NCBI RefSeq assembly: GCF_002746455.1
Contig: NZ_NWUW01000014.1
Coordinates: 62,001 to 126,000 of the forward strand
Length of the DNA: 64,000 nucleotides
Direction: 5' to 3'
DNA from: Bacillus fungorum
GTDB taxonomy: Bacteria; Bacillota; Bacilli; Bacillales; Bacillaceae_G
Shown one piece after another: positions 55,884-63,920 of the stretch (its first letter is position 1; every line of letters begins with the position of its first letter). Both the position numbers and the translations under genes were made by a program. The notes under the pieces were generated by a model. The model saw only the letters and a list, made by a program, of their open reading frames with translations, made no database searches and had not been told where the DNA came from.

Positions 55884-56624
55884 TCACTGAGTTACTTCTT
55901 CAAGTGTCAGTTGATTTTCATATAAATATGTAGCTTGTGGGTTCCCCACATACCTTACGTGCCATGGTTCATATCGATAGCCAGTAAGCGATTCTTTCGC
56001 TTTTGTATATCGAATGACAAAACCAAATTTATGGGCATTTTCAGAAAGCCACTGCCCTTCTTTCGTTTCACCAAAAATTGTCTCTAACTGAAACTTAGCA
56101 GATTGAGATGTAATATCCATAGCTAGTCCCGTTTGATGTTCACTCGTTCCAGGAACTGCACTCGACATTGCTGTTTTTGCTTCTCCATCTTGCTTTTTAT
56201 ACATCGTATTTAATGCTTTTTGTCGATCAAAAGATCTAAATCCAGAGACTGCAAAAAGGAAAATATGCTCCTTATCAGCTTGCTGAAACATTTCCTCAAG
56301 CGCACTGGCTGCCTCTTCCCTCATTTTTTTCTTTTCTTGATCACCTTCACTTGAGTAGCGTACTTTCGGAATAACTAAATCTGGCGGTCTATACCCATCT
56401 GGTAAACGCCTACTTTTATTCACAAGCACAAGCATTGAATTCGGATTACTAATTACCGCAATATCCCCATCCATATTCGCAATCGTTTCTTTCGCTTTCG
56501 GAAATATGTTATTTACATTTACCTCGCGCGCCTGCTTATCCTTATACATTTTATAATTGATTCCTGCTACTCCAACAATGAGTATCGCCGCTACGATACC
56601 AAGTAGTACCCATCTTTTTTTCAT
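55884..56624 (-). CDS. VanY-type D-alanyl-D-alanine carboxypeptidase
   Basis: 246 residues: N-terminal signal anchor (about 5-24, LLGIVAAILIVGVAGINY), then the M15B peptidase domain with zinc motif SEHQTGLAMDI (SxHxxGxAxD) and the third ligand in EPWHVRYVG. It trims the last D-alanine (or L-residue) from peptidoglycan stems outside the membrane. Like YodJ it lacks a VanS/VanR or vanHAX context, so it is a cell wall enzyme rather than a glycopeptide resistance gene. Confidence 0.92.
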   Translation of the reverse strand: MKKRWVLLGIVAAILIVGVAGINYKMYKDKQAREVNVNNIFPKAKETIANMDGDIAVISNPNSMLVLVNKSRRLPDGYRPPDLVIPKVRYSSEGDQEKKKMREEAASALEEMFQQADKEHIFLFAVSGFRSFDRQKALNTMYKKQDGEAKTAMSSAVPGTSEHQTGLAMDITSQSAKFQLETIFGETKEGQWLSENAHKFGFVIRYTKAKESLTGYRYEPWHVRYVGNPQATYLYENQLTLEEVTQ

Positions 56625-56635
56625 ATAACGACCTC

Positions 56636-57133
56636 TTATTTTAATAATTTGGCCATTTCATACTCATCGATGTTCTCTCCATCGATAATAAGAGCAGCTC
56701 TTTTGACACCTTCTTTCACAAATCCAGCTTTTTTATATAGTGCCAGAGCTCTTGTATTGTGGGCCATTACCGTTAATTCTAAACGCCATACATCATGTAA
56801 TCTTGCCCACTTCTCGACCTCTTTAAACAACCCGGTCCCAATACCTCGCCCACTATACTCTTGCAAAATACCAATTACAATACCTGCTACATGTCTCTTT
56901 CTTTGAATATGATTTCCATTCACTAAAATAAACCCTACTATCCTCTCATCTTCAACTGCTACAAATATTGTTGCATACTTATTTTCTATAAAGTGATGAA
57001 TCATTTGTTCTTGTTGCTTAACTATAAATTTTCTTTCTCCTGGTTCATATAACATAAATTTTGTTTCTTCATCTAATTGCTTACTTAATTGCAAAAATGA
57101 TGCTGCATCCTCTACTTTGATTTCTCTAATCAC
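56636..57133 (-). CDS. GNAT acetyltransferase
   Basis: 165 residues. The acetyl-CoA loop is IGILQEYSGRGIGTGLFKEV, and the end motif VMAHNTRALALYKKAGFVKEG is typical of the RimI/YesJ-like group. The GTG at 57133 is chosen because GGTAGGGTG precedes it and the protein then has the usual length; an upstream ATG at 57286 would add 51 untypical residues. It lies 11 bases before the carboxypeptidase gene, in the same operon. Confidence 0.85.
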   Translation of the reverse strand: MIREIKVEDAASFLQLSKQLDEETKFMLYEPGERKFIVKQQEQMIHHFIENKYATIFVAVEDERIVGFILVNGNHIQRKRHVAGIVIGILQEYSGRGIGTGLFKEVEKWARLHDVWRLELTVMAHNTRALALYKKAGFVKEGVKRAALIIDGENIDEYEMAKLLK

Positions 57134-57296
57134 TTCAATCACCCTACCAATCTCATAATAAAAAGTTTTCCTTGTAAAAAGATTTTCTCTACTTACTAGA
57201 AAATCCCTTTGTAAATCTCCCAGTATAATTTGACAAATTTCGATATTACTATAACAACGACAAATTATGTCTATTATGTGACGCATTATTAATTAC

Positions 57297-57330
57297 AAAA
57301 AAACGCAAGCATTACACTCACGTTTTTTCA
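57297..57330 (-). terminator. Terminator of spoIIP
   Basis: AAAAAACG...CGTTTTTT hairpin with imperfect inner pairs, T7 on the minus strand. Confidence 0.75.
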
Positions 57331-57357
57331 GACTCTCTCATTCATTTCTGTTTCACT

Positions 57358-58512
57358 TTATCCATTCACTTTTTCTGCCTGCCAGAAATAATCACCAAAC
57401 GCTTTAGCAAGTGCATCAATCGATCGATTTAGTTCTTCCTCTGTATTATCTACACCGCCAACTTCAATTAATATTGCTTGCCCTGATAAGTCTTGATTAT
57501 AGACACCATTTCCTGTTTGGAATCCTTTTTGAATGACACCACGACTCACTCCTGGATACTTCTTACTAATCGTCTCATGTAAAGCCGTTGCTAATTGTAA
57601 GTTCTTTTCATAATTTTTATTGCCTTTTCCTATGACGAAAGCAAGCTTCGCATATGATTTATCTCCAATTGTTTTTGTCGTTACATTTTTCCGAGCACTA
57701 TCACGATGTAAGTCAAAAAAGTACTGCAGTTCCTTATTACCGGTCATTGCTTCTTGTACAATTTCTCGTGACATTTTGTAAGAACTATTACTATTCAACC
57801 CTTTACTAATCAACTTTTGACCGACATCAGTCTTGTCGTTAGTAGCTCCGATCCCTTCACTTGCTAATTGTTCACGAAATCGGTCGCCGACTATTGAAAT
57901 ATTCGTGACGGAACTTGTCGCTTTATTCGGATTTGGATCATTTGCTAAATTCAGTAACGGCAAATAAGATTCCCAGCTATGTGAATGATAAATAAACGCA
58001 ACTTGTCTTTTTCCTGTCGTTTGAGCCGGTTGCTTTTTCTCTTTATTCGTATCAGGCTTTGGAGCCTGTCCACCTTCTCCAGTCCGTTCTTTTACTACTT
58101 CTTCAAGTGGAACGCTCGACTCTATCGGTAAGTTAGAATAATTTGTCCCTTCACCCGCAATAACAATTTCTGTATCGTACTTACCAAAACCAGGTAGCTC
58201 TTTGCCGACAAAACTGCGTACATCGTTAAAACGAATATTCGTAGCCATAGAAAAGAGAAACGAAGATATTGAAAAATCTTGATTTAAATTTCGATATTCC
58301 TGTGTAAAATAATGATTCTCTTTCCCAAGAACATACATGTAACCATTCATCGATAACTCATTTAACCAATTATATAAATACGTTGACTTTGTCTCTTTCA
58401 TAGAGGTTACCATCATACTAATAAGAAAAAAAGTCGCTAGTACTGTAGCTATAATAAATAATACTAACTTACGTACACTCGTGAATTTCACATAAAAAAA
58501 GCCTCGATTCAT
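57358..58512 (-). CDS. spoIIP: Stage II sporulation protein P (SpoIIP)
   Basis: Peptidoglycan amidase and endopeptidase of the SpoIID-SpoIIM-SpoIIP engulfment machine, made in the mother cell. 384 residues: N-terminal transmembrane helix (about 15-36), a variable linker with a proline/lysine-rich stretch (about 140-165), then the catalytic domain with zinc residues in IYHSHSWESYLP, FFDLHRDSARK and ILIEVGGVDNTEEE. AGAGAGGTGATAGT precedes the ATG. B. cereus group genomes may hold more than one copy; no gpr is next to this one. Confidence 0.95.
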   Translation of the reverse strand: MNRGFFYVKFTSVRKLVLFIIATVLATFFLISMMVTSMKETKSTYLYNWLNELSMNGYMYVLGKENHYFTQEYRNLNQDFSISSFLFSMATNIRFNDVRSFVGKELPGFGKYDTEIVIAGEGTNYSNLPIESSVPLEEVVKERTGEGGQAPKPDTNKEKKQPAQTTGKRQVAFIYHSHSWESYLPLLNLANDPNPNKATSSVTNISIVGDRFREQLASEGIGATNDKTDVGQKLISKGLNSNSSYKMSREIVQEAMTGNKELQYFFDLHRDSARKNVTTKTIGDKSYAKLAFVIGKGNKNYEKNLQLATALHETISKKYPGVSRGVIQKGFQTGNGVYNQDLSGQAILIEVGGVDNTEEELNRSIDALAKAFGDYFWQAEKVNG

Positions 58513-58600
58513 ACTATCACCTCTCTATTTCAAGTTATGTACAAGCTCTAGAGAATAGACCGTCTAAATTCCGGCTATATTGTTAATGAGGTGAAATGAA

Positions 58601-58897
58601 TTGAAGCTACTAATAGGAACATTACCCATTGTACTATCATGTATTTTTTATTGGCTCGCTAAGTATCCTACAATCCGTGTTGCATTCCATATCTCAGCAT
58701 ACTTAGCAATTTATGTACTCGGTACAATTATTTCTATTCATATATATGATGTTTTAATGCAAGATTTAGTTTTCATGACAAGCATTCATAGCATTTTACT
58801 AAATCCGTTTTTTCTTATATCAGGAGCGTATGTAGGGATATACACTTTATACCTACTTTTGTCTTACATGATTACAAATATGAAAAATGGAGCGTAA
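58601..58897 (+). CDS. Small membrane protein
   Basis: 98 residues with three transmembrane segments (about 2-20, 26-46, 62-90). No family recognised. The TTG start at 58601 follows GAGGTGAAATGAA. The next (broken) zinc-ribbon gene starts 4 bases after its stop, so the two formed an operon. Confidence 0.72.
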   Translation: MKLLIGTLPIVLSCIFYWLAKYPTIRVAFHISAYLAIYVLGTIISIHIYDVLMQDLVFMTSIHSILLNPFFLISGAYVGIYTLYLLLSYMITNMKNGA

Positions 58898-58901
58898 TGA
58901 G

Positions 58902-59177
58902 ATGCAACCACCGTTCATCTGTCATACATGCAAAAAAAGAATTACGCGAAATAAAGATCTTATTACTGCCACATTGTACTTCCGCTTGTATTTATTTCAC
59001 ATTGGTTGCTTTAAACGATAGCAAGTGTTCATCTCGAGATTTATCCCTGTGAATACACTATTAAATTTCTTTCTTATTATATACGGACTTATTTTTGGGA
59101 GTATTCTTATGATTACAGAACCATCTATTATTTGGCTCATTTTCTTATTTCCAATTTTATATCGGTTTTTTTCCTAA
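58902..59177 (+). pseudogene. Zinc-ribbon membrane protein interrupted by an amber codon
   Basis: From ATG 58902 (GGAG upstream) a 39-codon frame MQPPFICHTCKKRITRNK...FHIGCFKR ends at TAG 59019-59021. The same frame then continues 51 codons with two hydrophobic stretches (NTLLNFFLIIYGLIFGSILM and IIWLIFLFPILYRFF) to a TAA at 59177. Related Bacillus proteins have a zinc ribbon (CxxC and HxxC) followed by two membrane helices in one chain of about 90 residues. So this is one gene with a nonsense mutation, or two tiny proteins if the later GTG (59025) is used. Confidence 0.6.
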
Positions 59178-59180
59178 TTA

Positions 59181-59708
59181 TTATGTTGAACGCTTTTTCC
59201 CTACATAACGTGCAGACTGCCCTCTAGGAATGCTTAAACATTCCCAATCATTTTCTTTTAACATTTTACCGATATAAATCATTTGGCCAATGTGCAAAGC
59301 ATAATGAGAAATTTGTCTTTCAATTGCTTGCATTACAGTTTGTGCTTCACCACGAATATATATCGTCTGTAATAAGTTTTCCGGTGTTAGCACATTCATC
59401 GTATTAAAAACATATTCCCATCCTTTATTCCATGCTGCGAGTACCTCTTCTTTAGAAGAATAACCACCTTCAAATTCAGCATCTCGGTTACGATCTATTT
59501 TTTCACCATCAGATGTTAAAAAATCCGTCCATCTAGAACGCATATTACCGTGTAGATGCTTAATTATAATTGCTATGCTATTTGTTTCTTCATGAGAAGA
59601 CCATTCAATCTGTTCATATGATAATTGTGAAAGCACCCTCTCTCCTTGCTTCTTTGTTGCTTTAAAATTCAAAGTGGCACATTGTAAATATTCGCGTCCG
59701 ATATCCAT
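59181..59708 (-). CDS. DinB-superfamily protein (DUF1572)
   Basis: 175-residue four-helix protein of the DinB/DUF1572 group. The metal histidines are in IIKHLHGNMRSRW and ISHYALHIGQMIYIGK, both family signatures. Thiol transfer or metal-dependent hydrolysis is possible, but not established. Strong AAGGCGGGGGAAC ribosome site. 17 bases downstream of csaA, likely in one operon. Confidence 0.88.
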   Translation of the reverse strand: MDIGREYLQCATLNFKATKKQGERVLSQLSYEQIEWSSHEETNSIAIIIKHLHGNMRSRWTDFLTSDGEKIDRNRDAEFEGGYSSKEEVLAAWNKGWEYVFNTMNVLTPENLLQTIYIRGEAQTVMQAIERQISHYALHIGQMIYIGKMLKENDWECLSIPRGQSARYVGKKRST

Positions 59709-59725
59709 GTTCCCCCGCCTTTACA

Positions 59726-60055
59726 CTAACTAATTTTTGTTCCATTTGGTAATTCCATATTCGGCTGAAGTAATACAACATCACCAGCTTCTGGTACTCC
59801 TCCTAAAACAAGTACTTCTGATTTAAATCCAGCTACACGTTTTGGTGGAAAATTCACAACAGCAACGATTTGCTGACCGATTAAGTCTTCTGGGTTATAT
59901 CTCTTCGTAATTTGAGCACTTGACTGCTTCATTCCAAGCTCCCCAAAATCAATTTCTAGTTTAATCGCTGGCACTCTAGCTTCTTTAAATTCCTCTGCGT
60001 GTGTTACAGTTCCAATTCTTACATCCAGAGTTAAAAAATCTTCAAAATTAGCCAT
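59726..60055 (-). CDS. csaA: Chaperone/tRNA-binding protein CsaA
   Basis: 109-residue homodimeric protein with the tRNA-binding OB fold of the EMAP II/MetRS C-terminal type (FLTLDVRIGTVTHAEEF, then GMKQSSAQITKRYNPEDLIG and VNFPPKRVAGFKSEVLVLG). CsaA has been described as an export-related chaperone in B. subtilis and binds tRNA. Full length; CAGGAATG precedes the ATG. Confidence 0.94.
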   Translation of the reverse strand: MANFEDFLTLDVRIGTVTHAEEFKEARVPAIKLEIDFGELGMKQSSAQITKRYNPEDLIGQQIVAVVNFPPKRVAGFKSEVLVLGGVPEAGDVVLLQPNMELPNGTKIS

Positions 60056-60059
60056 TTTA

Positions 60060-60303
60060 TCATTCCTGGTTTGAAATTCTTATAAAAATCTATACATTGT
60101 TGGCGAACCAAGTCAAATGCCAACTACCGAAAAGGAATCTCACCTTTTTTCCTGTTCGTAAGGGTTGTGACCTTTTCATCCACCTATTGTGAAAGAGTGA
60201 CGGCAGGTTCCTGTTAGGAACGGTCTGTTCTTGCATACTACCATTCATCCAAGTCAGTAGTATGCAAGAGGTTATAAGAAAGAAACCAGTACCCCCTTCT
60301 CAT
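60060..60303 (-). ncRNA. Structured region 3' of tnpB, possible guide RNA (reRNA/omegaRNA) remnant
   Basis: 248 bases without a gene that hold several stems read on the minus strand: a perfect 12-bp hairpin GTAGTATGCAAG/CTTGCATACTAC (60230-60268, 15-base loop), a 5-bp GTTCC/GGAAC hairpin (60207-60221) and a 6-bp GTTGGC/GCCAAC hairpin (60099-60124). TnpB elements make their guide RNA from the 3' end of tnpB and the element's right end, and the location and folding fit. No RNA data; the element boundary is not resolved. Confidence 0.5.
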
Positions 60304-61851
60304 TTAAATTTTAAATACGAATTGTTGATTGCTCATATAAACAGTTTTGTGAAGAATGCTCCACAATTTCCAATTATGATGTTCTTTCCACGTTTGAATT
60401 GTTTGTAACCATTTTTTATATACTTTTTTCGTATTCTTTTTACTTTCTTCCATAGAAGCAACAAGAATACGCAGTTTTGTTGTAATTTGGTTTTTTAATA
60501 ATAAAATAATTTCTTTTGGTACTTGTTCTTGCAATTCTAATCCACGTCTTGCGATCGTAAATGCGGCTGTTTCATGAACGCTAATACCGTATTTTTTACT
60601 ATATTTTAATTTTCCAATCACACTTGTATAAGCAGGATTCACTGTTTTGACAGAAAACCCGTTGCGAAGAGCCATACGAATTAAACTGTTCAACATCTTT
60701 TTATACGTAAATTGATGGAAATTACGATTACTGTATGCATCAGTATCCTGAGATTGTTGAAACTTTAAATCTTCTAAAACAATTCCACCTACATTGTTTT
60801 CCAACAACCATGTTTTAATTTGTTGTACGATTTGTCCAATTATCGTTCCGCGTTTGTTTGTTGAAAACGTATTAAGATTGTGTAGACAAAAAATTTTTGA
60901 ACCTTTAAAATTACCTTGTTTTGTACATAAACTAACTGCAATACGGTCCGGATTTACATCGATTCCTGCAATTACATCTGATTGTGGTGTTTCCTTGAGA
61001 TCTAGTACACGACCTATTTCCGTTTCATCAAACGTAATATTTACATAAAATTCATTTTGTTTACGAATGATTTCTACACTATATTTTTGATGCTCTATAA
61101 TCGGTTTTCCTTTTGGATTTACACCGATTTGCTCTCTCCTAACGACATTTGTAATTTAATGATAAAAACGATATGGAATGATAATCGGAACTTTGATTCG
61201 TGGGCTTTTTGTTTTTCCATTTGTTAGTCTTAATGGATTTGCAATTTCTAACCATCCTTGCCCACAGTCATCAACTGTAATGCGCATGTTCAAATTCCCT
61301 TTTTTGCTTTTATCTCCACGAGAATATAATTGTCGTGGACGCAAATCTTTCCATTCTTGATTGGATATCTTGCTTTTCATTCTTTCATAGAAATTTTTCC
61401 GACCACCAAAAATAATAGGAGGTAATGTTTTATTTTTAATATGTTTTGCATACGTTTCTATTCTCTGTTCTAATTTTTGTTTTCGTTTTCTTAAACCAAT
61501 TAAACAAGTTTCTAATGAAACTTGTTTAGGTCTTTTTTTGCCGCTTTCATAATCATCTATTTTTTGTAACGTCTTTTCTAACTTTTTTTGATTGTTTTCT
61601 AGGTAAACAGGAAGAAGTTCTTTTTGAGAGGAAAGGATTGTTTGCGCTTGTAAAACCGCATCTTCACAAAAACGTTTATTTAACAAATATTTAGGCTGTA
61701 GTTTTTTTATCAATTCTTTCTCGTTTTCGCCCTCAATCAAACGATTCAAACTATATCGTTTTGCACTTTCGAACGTACGAATCAAAGTAATTAAATCTTC
61801 CGTTTGTTCTTTTGTGATAGAACTGATTTTACAAGCCCGTGTTGTTTTCAT
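60304..61851 (-). pseudogene. tnpB: TnpB-related protein gene with one in-frame stop
   Basis: A frame of 515 codons interrupted only by TAA at 61156-61158; both parts are in the same frame. The first part carries the helical/wedge region, the second the RuvC-like core: GIDVNPDRIAV (Asp, 60958-60960) and VLEDLKF (Glu, 60772-60774). Where the third RuvC acid is expected (DxxAA) it reads HETAAFTIARRGL (His codon 60574-60576), and the usual CxxC zinc finger is absent. It belongs to the TnpB-related accessory group and may have been nuclease-poor even before the stop. ATG 61851 follows AAGGGTGG. Confidence 0.8.
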
Positions 61852-61866
61852 CCTTTCCACCCTTTT

Positions 61867-61995
61867 CTAATACGGATTTTTTGGTGTTCTATCCGCAATA
61901 AAAATACCTTCTTTATCCCAATTCCGTAAAGTTTGTTGCGTTTTTCCTAATATGTTTGTAGCTTTCCCAATTGAAATATAATTTTTCATTTTCAT
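61867..61995 (-). pseudogene. MerR-like helix-turn-helix remnant of an IS607-type transposase
   Basis: A 42-codon frame (ATG 61995, or 61989 with AGGTGA at better spacing) reading YISIGKATNILGKTQQTLR then NWDKEGIFIADRTPKNPY before a TAG. This is the MerR/excisionase-type DNA-binding start of IS607 TnpA, cut off where the serine recombinase domain would follow. The tnpB-related gene starts 16 bases downstream. It could still be a tiny DNA-binding protein. Confidence 0.65.
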
Positions 61996-62130
61996 CACCT
62001 GAAAATATTACGTGTTGAATTCCATAAAATAAACAACCTTAAATTATATTTTTTTATATTTATTTACAGATTTTTATTTACTCTTGTTTCCTCCTAATTA
62101 TTACTTAGACAAAATCTATAAATCCCCTTT

Positions 62131-62163
62131 AAAAAAAGAAAGGCGCCTAAGCACCTTTCTTTT
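62131..62163 (-). terminator. Terminator of brnQ
   Basis: AAAAGAAAGG...CCTTTCTTTT stem holding the brnQ stop codon, followed by T7 on the minus strand. Confidence 0.9.
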
Positions 62164-63493
62164 GTAATTCACTTGATTCATTTGATTTATAGAAGAAGAA
62201 ACCGAGGATCCCGCCAATACATGATGGGATTAACCATCCTATTCCTTCATTATATAATGGTAACATTTGTAGTACGTTAGAAATCGCGTCAATTTTAATC
62301 TTCGCACTTTCTAAACCGTTAAAGAAACTAATTAATAATGCACCTAAAATAGCTCCAATATAAATGGTATTACGCTTCCCAATCCATTTATGGAAGTAAG
62401 AAAGTACGATTAATACGATTGCAACTGGATAAATGATCATTAACACTGGTAAAGTAACTGCGATTAATTGTGTTAAACCTAGGTTAGATACAATTAAACT
62501 AAACACGCATACCATTGTTACAATTGTTTTATGCGAAAGTTTTGGGAATAAGTTTGTAAAGAAGCCCGCACAAGCTGATGTTAATCCAACAGAAGTTGTT
62601 AAACAAGCTAGTATAATAACAAGTCCTAATAAAATTTTACCACCTGTTCCATATAACTCATTTACGACATTCGTTAAAATAAGTCCACCATTCTCCGAGA
62701 TACCAAGTGATGTACTTGTTGAACCAAGATAAGCAAGTGACAAATAGATTAACGTTAAACCAAGTACAGCAATAATACCTGATACGACTGTTATTTTTGC
62801 AATTTGACTACTCTCTTTTATTCCTTTAGAGCGAATAACTTGTACAACAACAATTCCAAATACAAGCGCACTAATTGCATCCATCGTTAAATATCCTTGA
62901 ATAAATCCACCAAAGAAAGCATTTTCTTTGTATGCCGCTAGCGGCGCAGCTGGTTCTCCAATCGGATCAATAATTGCCTTTCCGACAATAACAGCAACAA
63001 TCAATACCAATACTGGTGTAAGAAATTTCCCGAACCAATCTACTAATTTAGATGGATTTAAAGATAAATACCACGTTATTCCGAAGAAAATTATCGTGAA
63101 AAGAAATAGCATGTACCACTCCGAAACCAATGCCTCTGATAAAAATGGCTTTATACCCATTTCAAATGAAACGGCTCCCGTACGCGGAATCGCAAAAAAT
63201 GGTCCAATCGCTAAATAACTAATCAATGGAAAAATAAACGCAAATATAGGGTGAACTCTAGAAGATAGCGCTTTCAAGTCCCCCTCTACAAACGCGACAG
63301 CTGTTACAGCTAATAGAGGTAATCCGACTCCCGTTACAAGGAATCCAATTGTAGCAACCCAAACATTCTCTCCAGCTTGTTGCCCTAAAACTGGCGGGAA
63401 AATTAAATTTCCTGCTCCTAAAAATAGTGCAAATAACATTAAACCAATTGCTACCGTATCACCTGGCCTTAAACGTCCCTTCATGCTTTTCAT
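62147..63493 (-). CDS. brnQ: Branched-chain amino acid:cation symporter BrnQ
   Basis: Imports leucine, isoleucine and valine with Na+ or H+. About 448 residues with 12 transmembrane helices; LFLGAGNLIFPPVLGQQAG in helix 1 and GPFFAIPRTGAVSFE are family signatures. The start is not obvious: ATGs at 63499, 63493 and 63484 have no adjacent ribosome site, while a strong GAGGAGG lies about 50 bases upstream of 63493, beyond a hairpin that could bring the two together. CodY-like boxes farther upstream fit nutrient repression. Several brnQ copies are usual in this group. Confidence 0.93.
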   Translation of the reverse strand: MKSMKGRLRPGDTVAIGLMLFALFLGAGNLIFPPVLGQQAGENVWVATIGFLVTGVGLPLLAVTAVAFVEGDLKALSSRVHPIFAFIFPLISYLAIGPFFAIPRTGAVSFEMGIKPFLSEALVSEWYMLFLFTIIFFGITWYLSLNPSKLVDWFGKFLTPVLVLIVAVIVGKAIIDPIGEPAAPLAAYKENAFFGGFIQGYLTMDAISALVFGIVVVQVIRSKGIKESSQIAKITVVSGIIAVLGLTLIYLSLAYLGSTSTSLGISENGGLILTNVVNELYGTGGKILLGLVIILACLTTSVGLTSACAGFFTNLFPKLSHKTIVTMVCVFSLIVSNLGLTQLIAVTLPVLMIIYPVAIVLIVLSYFHKWIGKRNTIYIGAILGALLISFFNGLESAKIKIDAISNVLQMLPLYNEGIGWLIPSCIGGILGFFFYKSNESSELQKKGA

Positions 63494-63553
63494 TTGCATA
63501 GCACTTTTTCATTGTTTATCTCTATTTTCACAATATGCTATGCATCCTCCTCT
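63494..63553 (-). promoter_or_regulatory. Hairpin between ribosome site and start codon of brnQ
   Basis: On the minus strand GAGGAGG-AT is followed by GCATAGCA (63536-63543), about 32 bases and TGCTATGC (63496-63503), then AAATG. The 8-bp stem, extended inward by ATTGT/ACAAT, would loop out the intervening bases and place the ribosome site about 4 bases from ATG 63493. Read directly from sequence; the translational role is inferred. Confidence 0.5.
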
Positions 63554-63656
63554 CTGCTCAAGATGATAAAATATGCCCCTTACAAAGCAGTGTCTTTCTC
63601 CATAATTTCTCCATTCCCCTTATTCTTACTCTAATTATCAATTTTTGATTTTTTTG

Positions 63657-63785
63657 AATTTTCAACTCATTAGAGTGGTATTACGTGGGGTGTAGTTGTC
63701 AGACCTCTTTGTTTTTATCACACATATAGTAACATATTTAGTTGAAAAATAAAAACATATTTTTAAATTGATTTTTTTGAAAATC
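63657..63785. promoter_or_regulatory. CodY-like boxes upstream of brnQ
   Basis: Two matches to the CodY consensus AATTTTCWGAAAATT: ATTTTTTTGAAAATC at 63771-63785 (3 mismatches) and AATTTTCAACTCATT at 63657-63671 (4 mismatches). brnQ is a known CodY target in B. subtilis. In such AT-rich DNA chance matches are possible. Confidence 0.35.
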
Positions 63786-63883
63786 AAAATTATCTACATT
63801 TTTTATTCTTTTGCACAAATATTGTTACAATCTCACCTATTATGCTATCATTATTTTCAAATAACTTTATACACGTAACATAA

Positions 63884-63916
63884 CAAAAGCCATCTAACAT
63901 AATTAGACGGCTTTTG
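63884..63916 (-). terminator. Terminator of the gene at the right edge
   Basis: CAAAAGCC-TCTAA / TTAGA-GGCTTTTG stem (one mismatch) directly after a stop codon. Confidence 0.85.
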
Positions 63917-63920
63917 CATG

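Larger units (their letters stand above)
60090..61995 (-). mobile_element. Decayed TnpB-type element (IS607- or IS605-like)
   Basis: A unit made of a MerR-like DNA-binding remnant (61867-61995), a tnpB-related gene with one in-frame stop (60304-61851) and a structured 3' region (to about 60090), inserted between csaA and brnQ. The HTH remnant resembles the N-terminus of IS607 serine transposases (TLRNWDKEGIFIADRTP), so the IS607 group is more likely than IS605. No transposase catalytic domain remains. Ends are approximate. Confidence 0.65.
63500..63920. other. Intergenic region upstream of brnQ
   Basis: 421 bases without a sizeable gene. From the brnQ side it contains the start-region hairpin, a GAGGAGG site, a seven-codon frame MEKDTAL with GGAATGGAG before it (possible leader, weak), the CodY-like boxes and, at the right, the terminator of the next minus-strand gene. 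A GAGTGGTATTACGTG string near 63671 resembles a T-box core but points the wrong way. Confidence 0.5.

Noticed and set aside
55884..56624. Vancomycin resistance vanY
   Set aside because: The zinc carboxypeptidase fold is right, but no vanHAX or vanRS genes are near; a YodJ-like cell wall enzyme is more likely.
63660..63690. T-box-like string (GAGTGGTATTACGTGGGG) upstream of brnQ
   Set aside because: It lies on the plus strand, pointing away from brnQ, and lacks a preceding specifier stem or a following terminator and gene.
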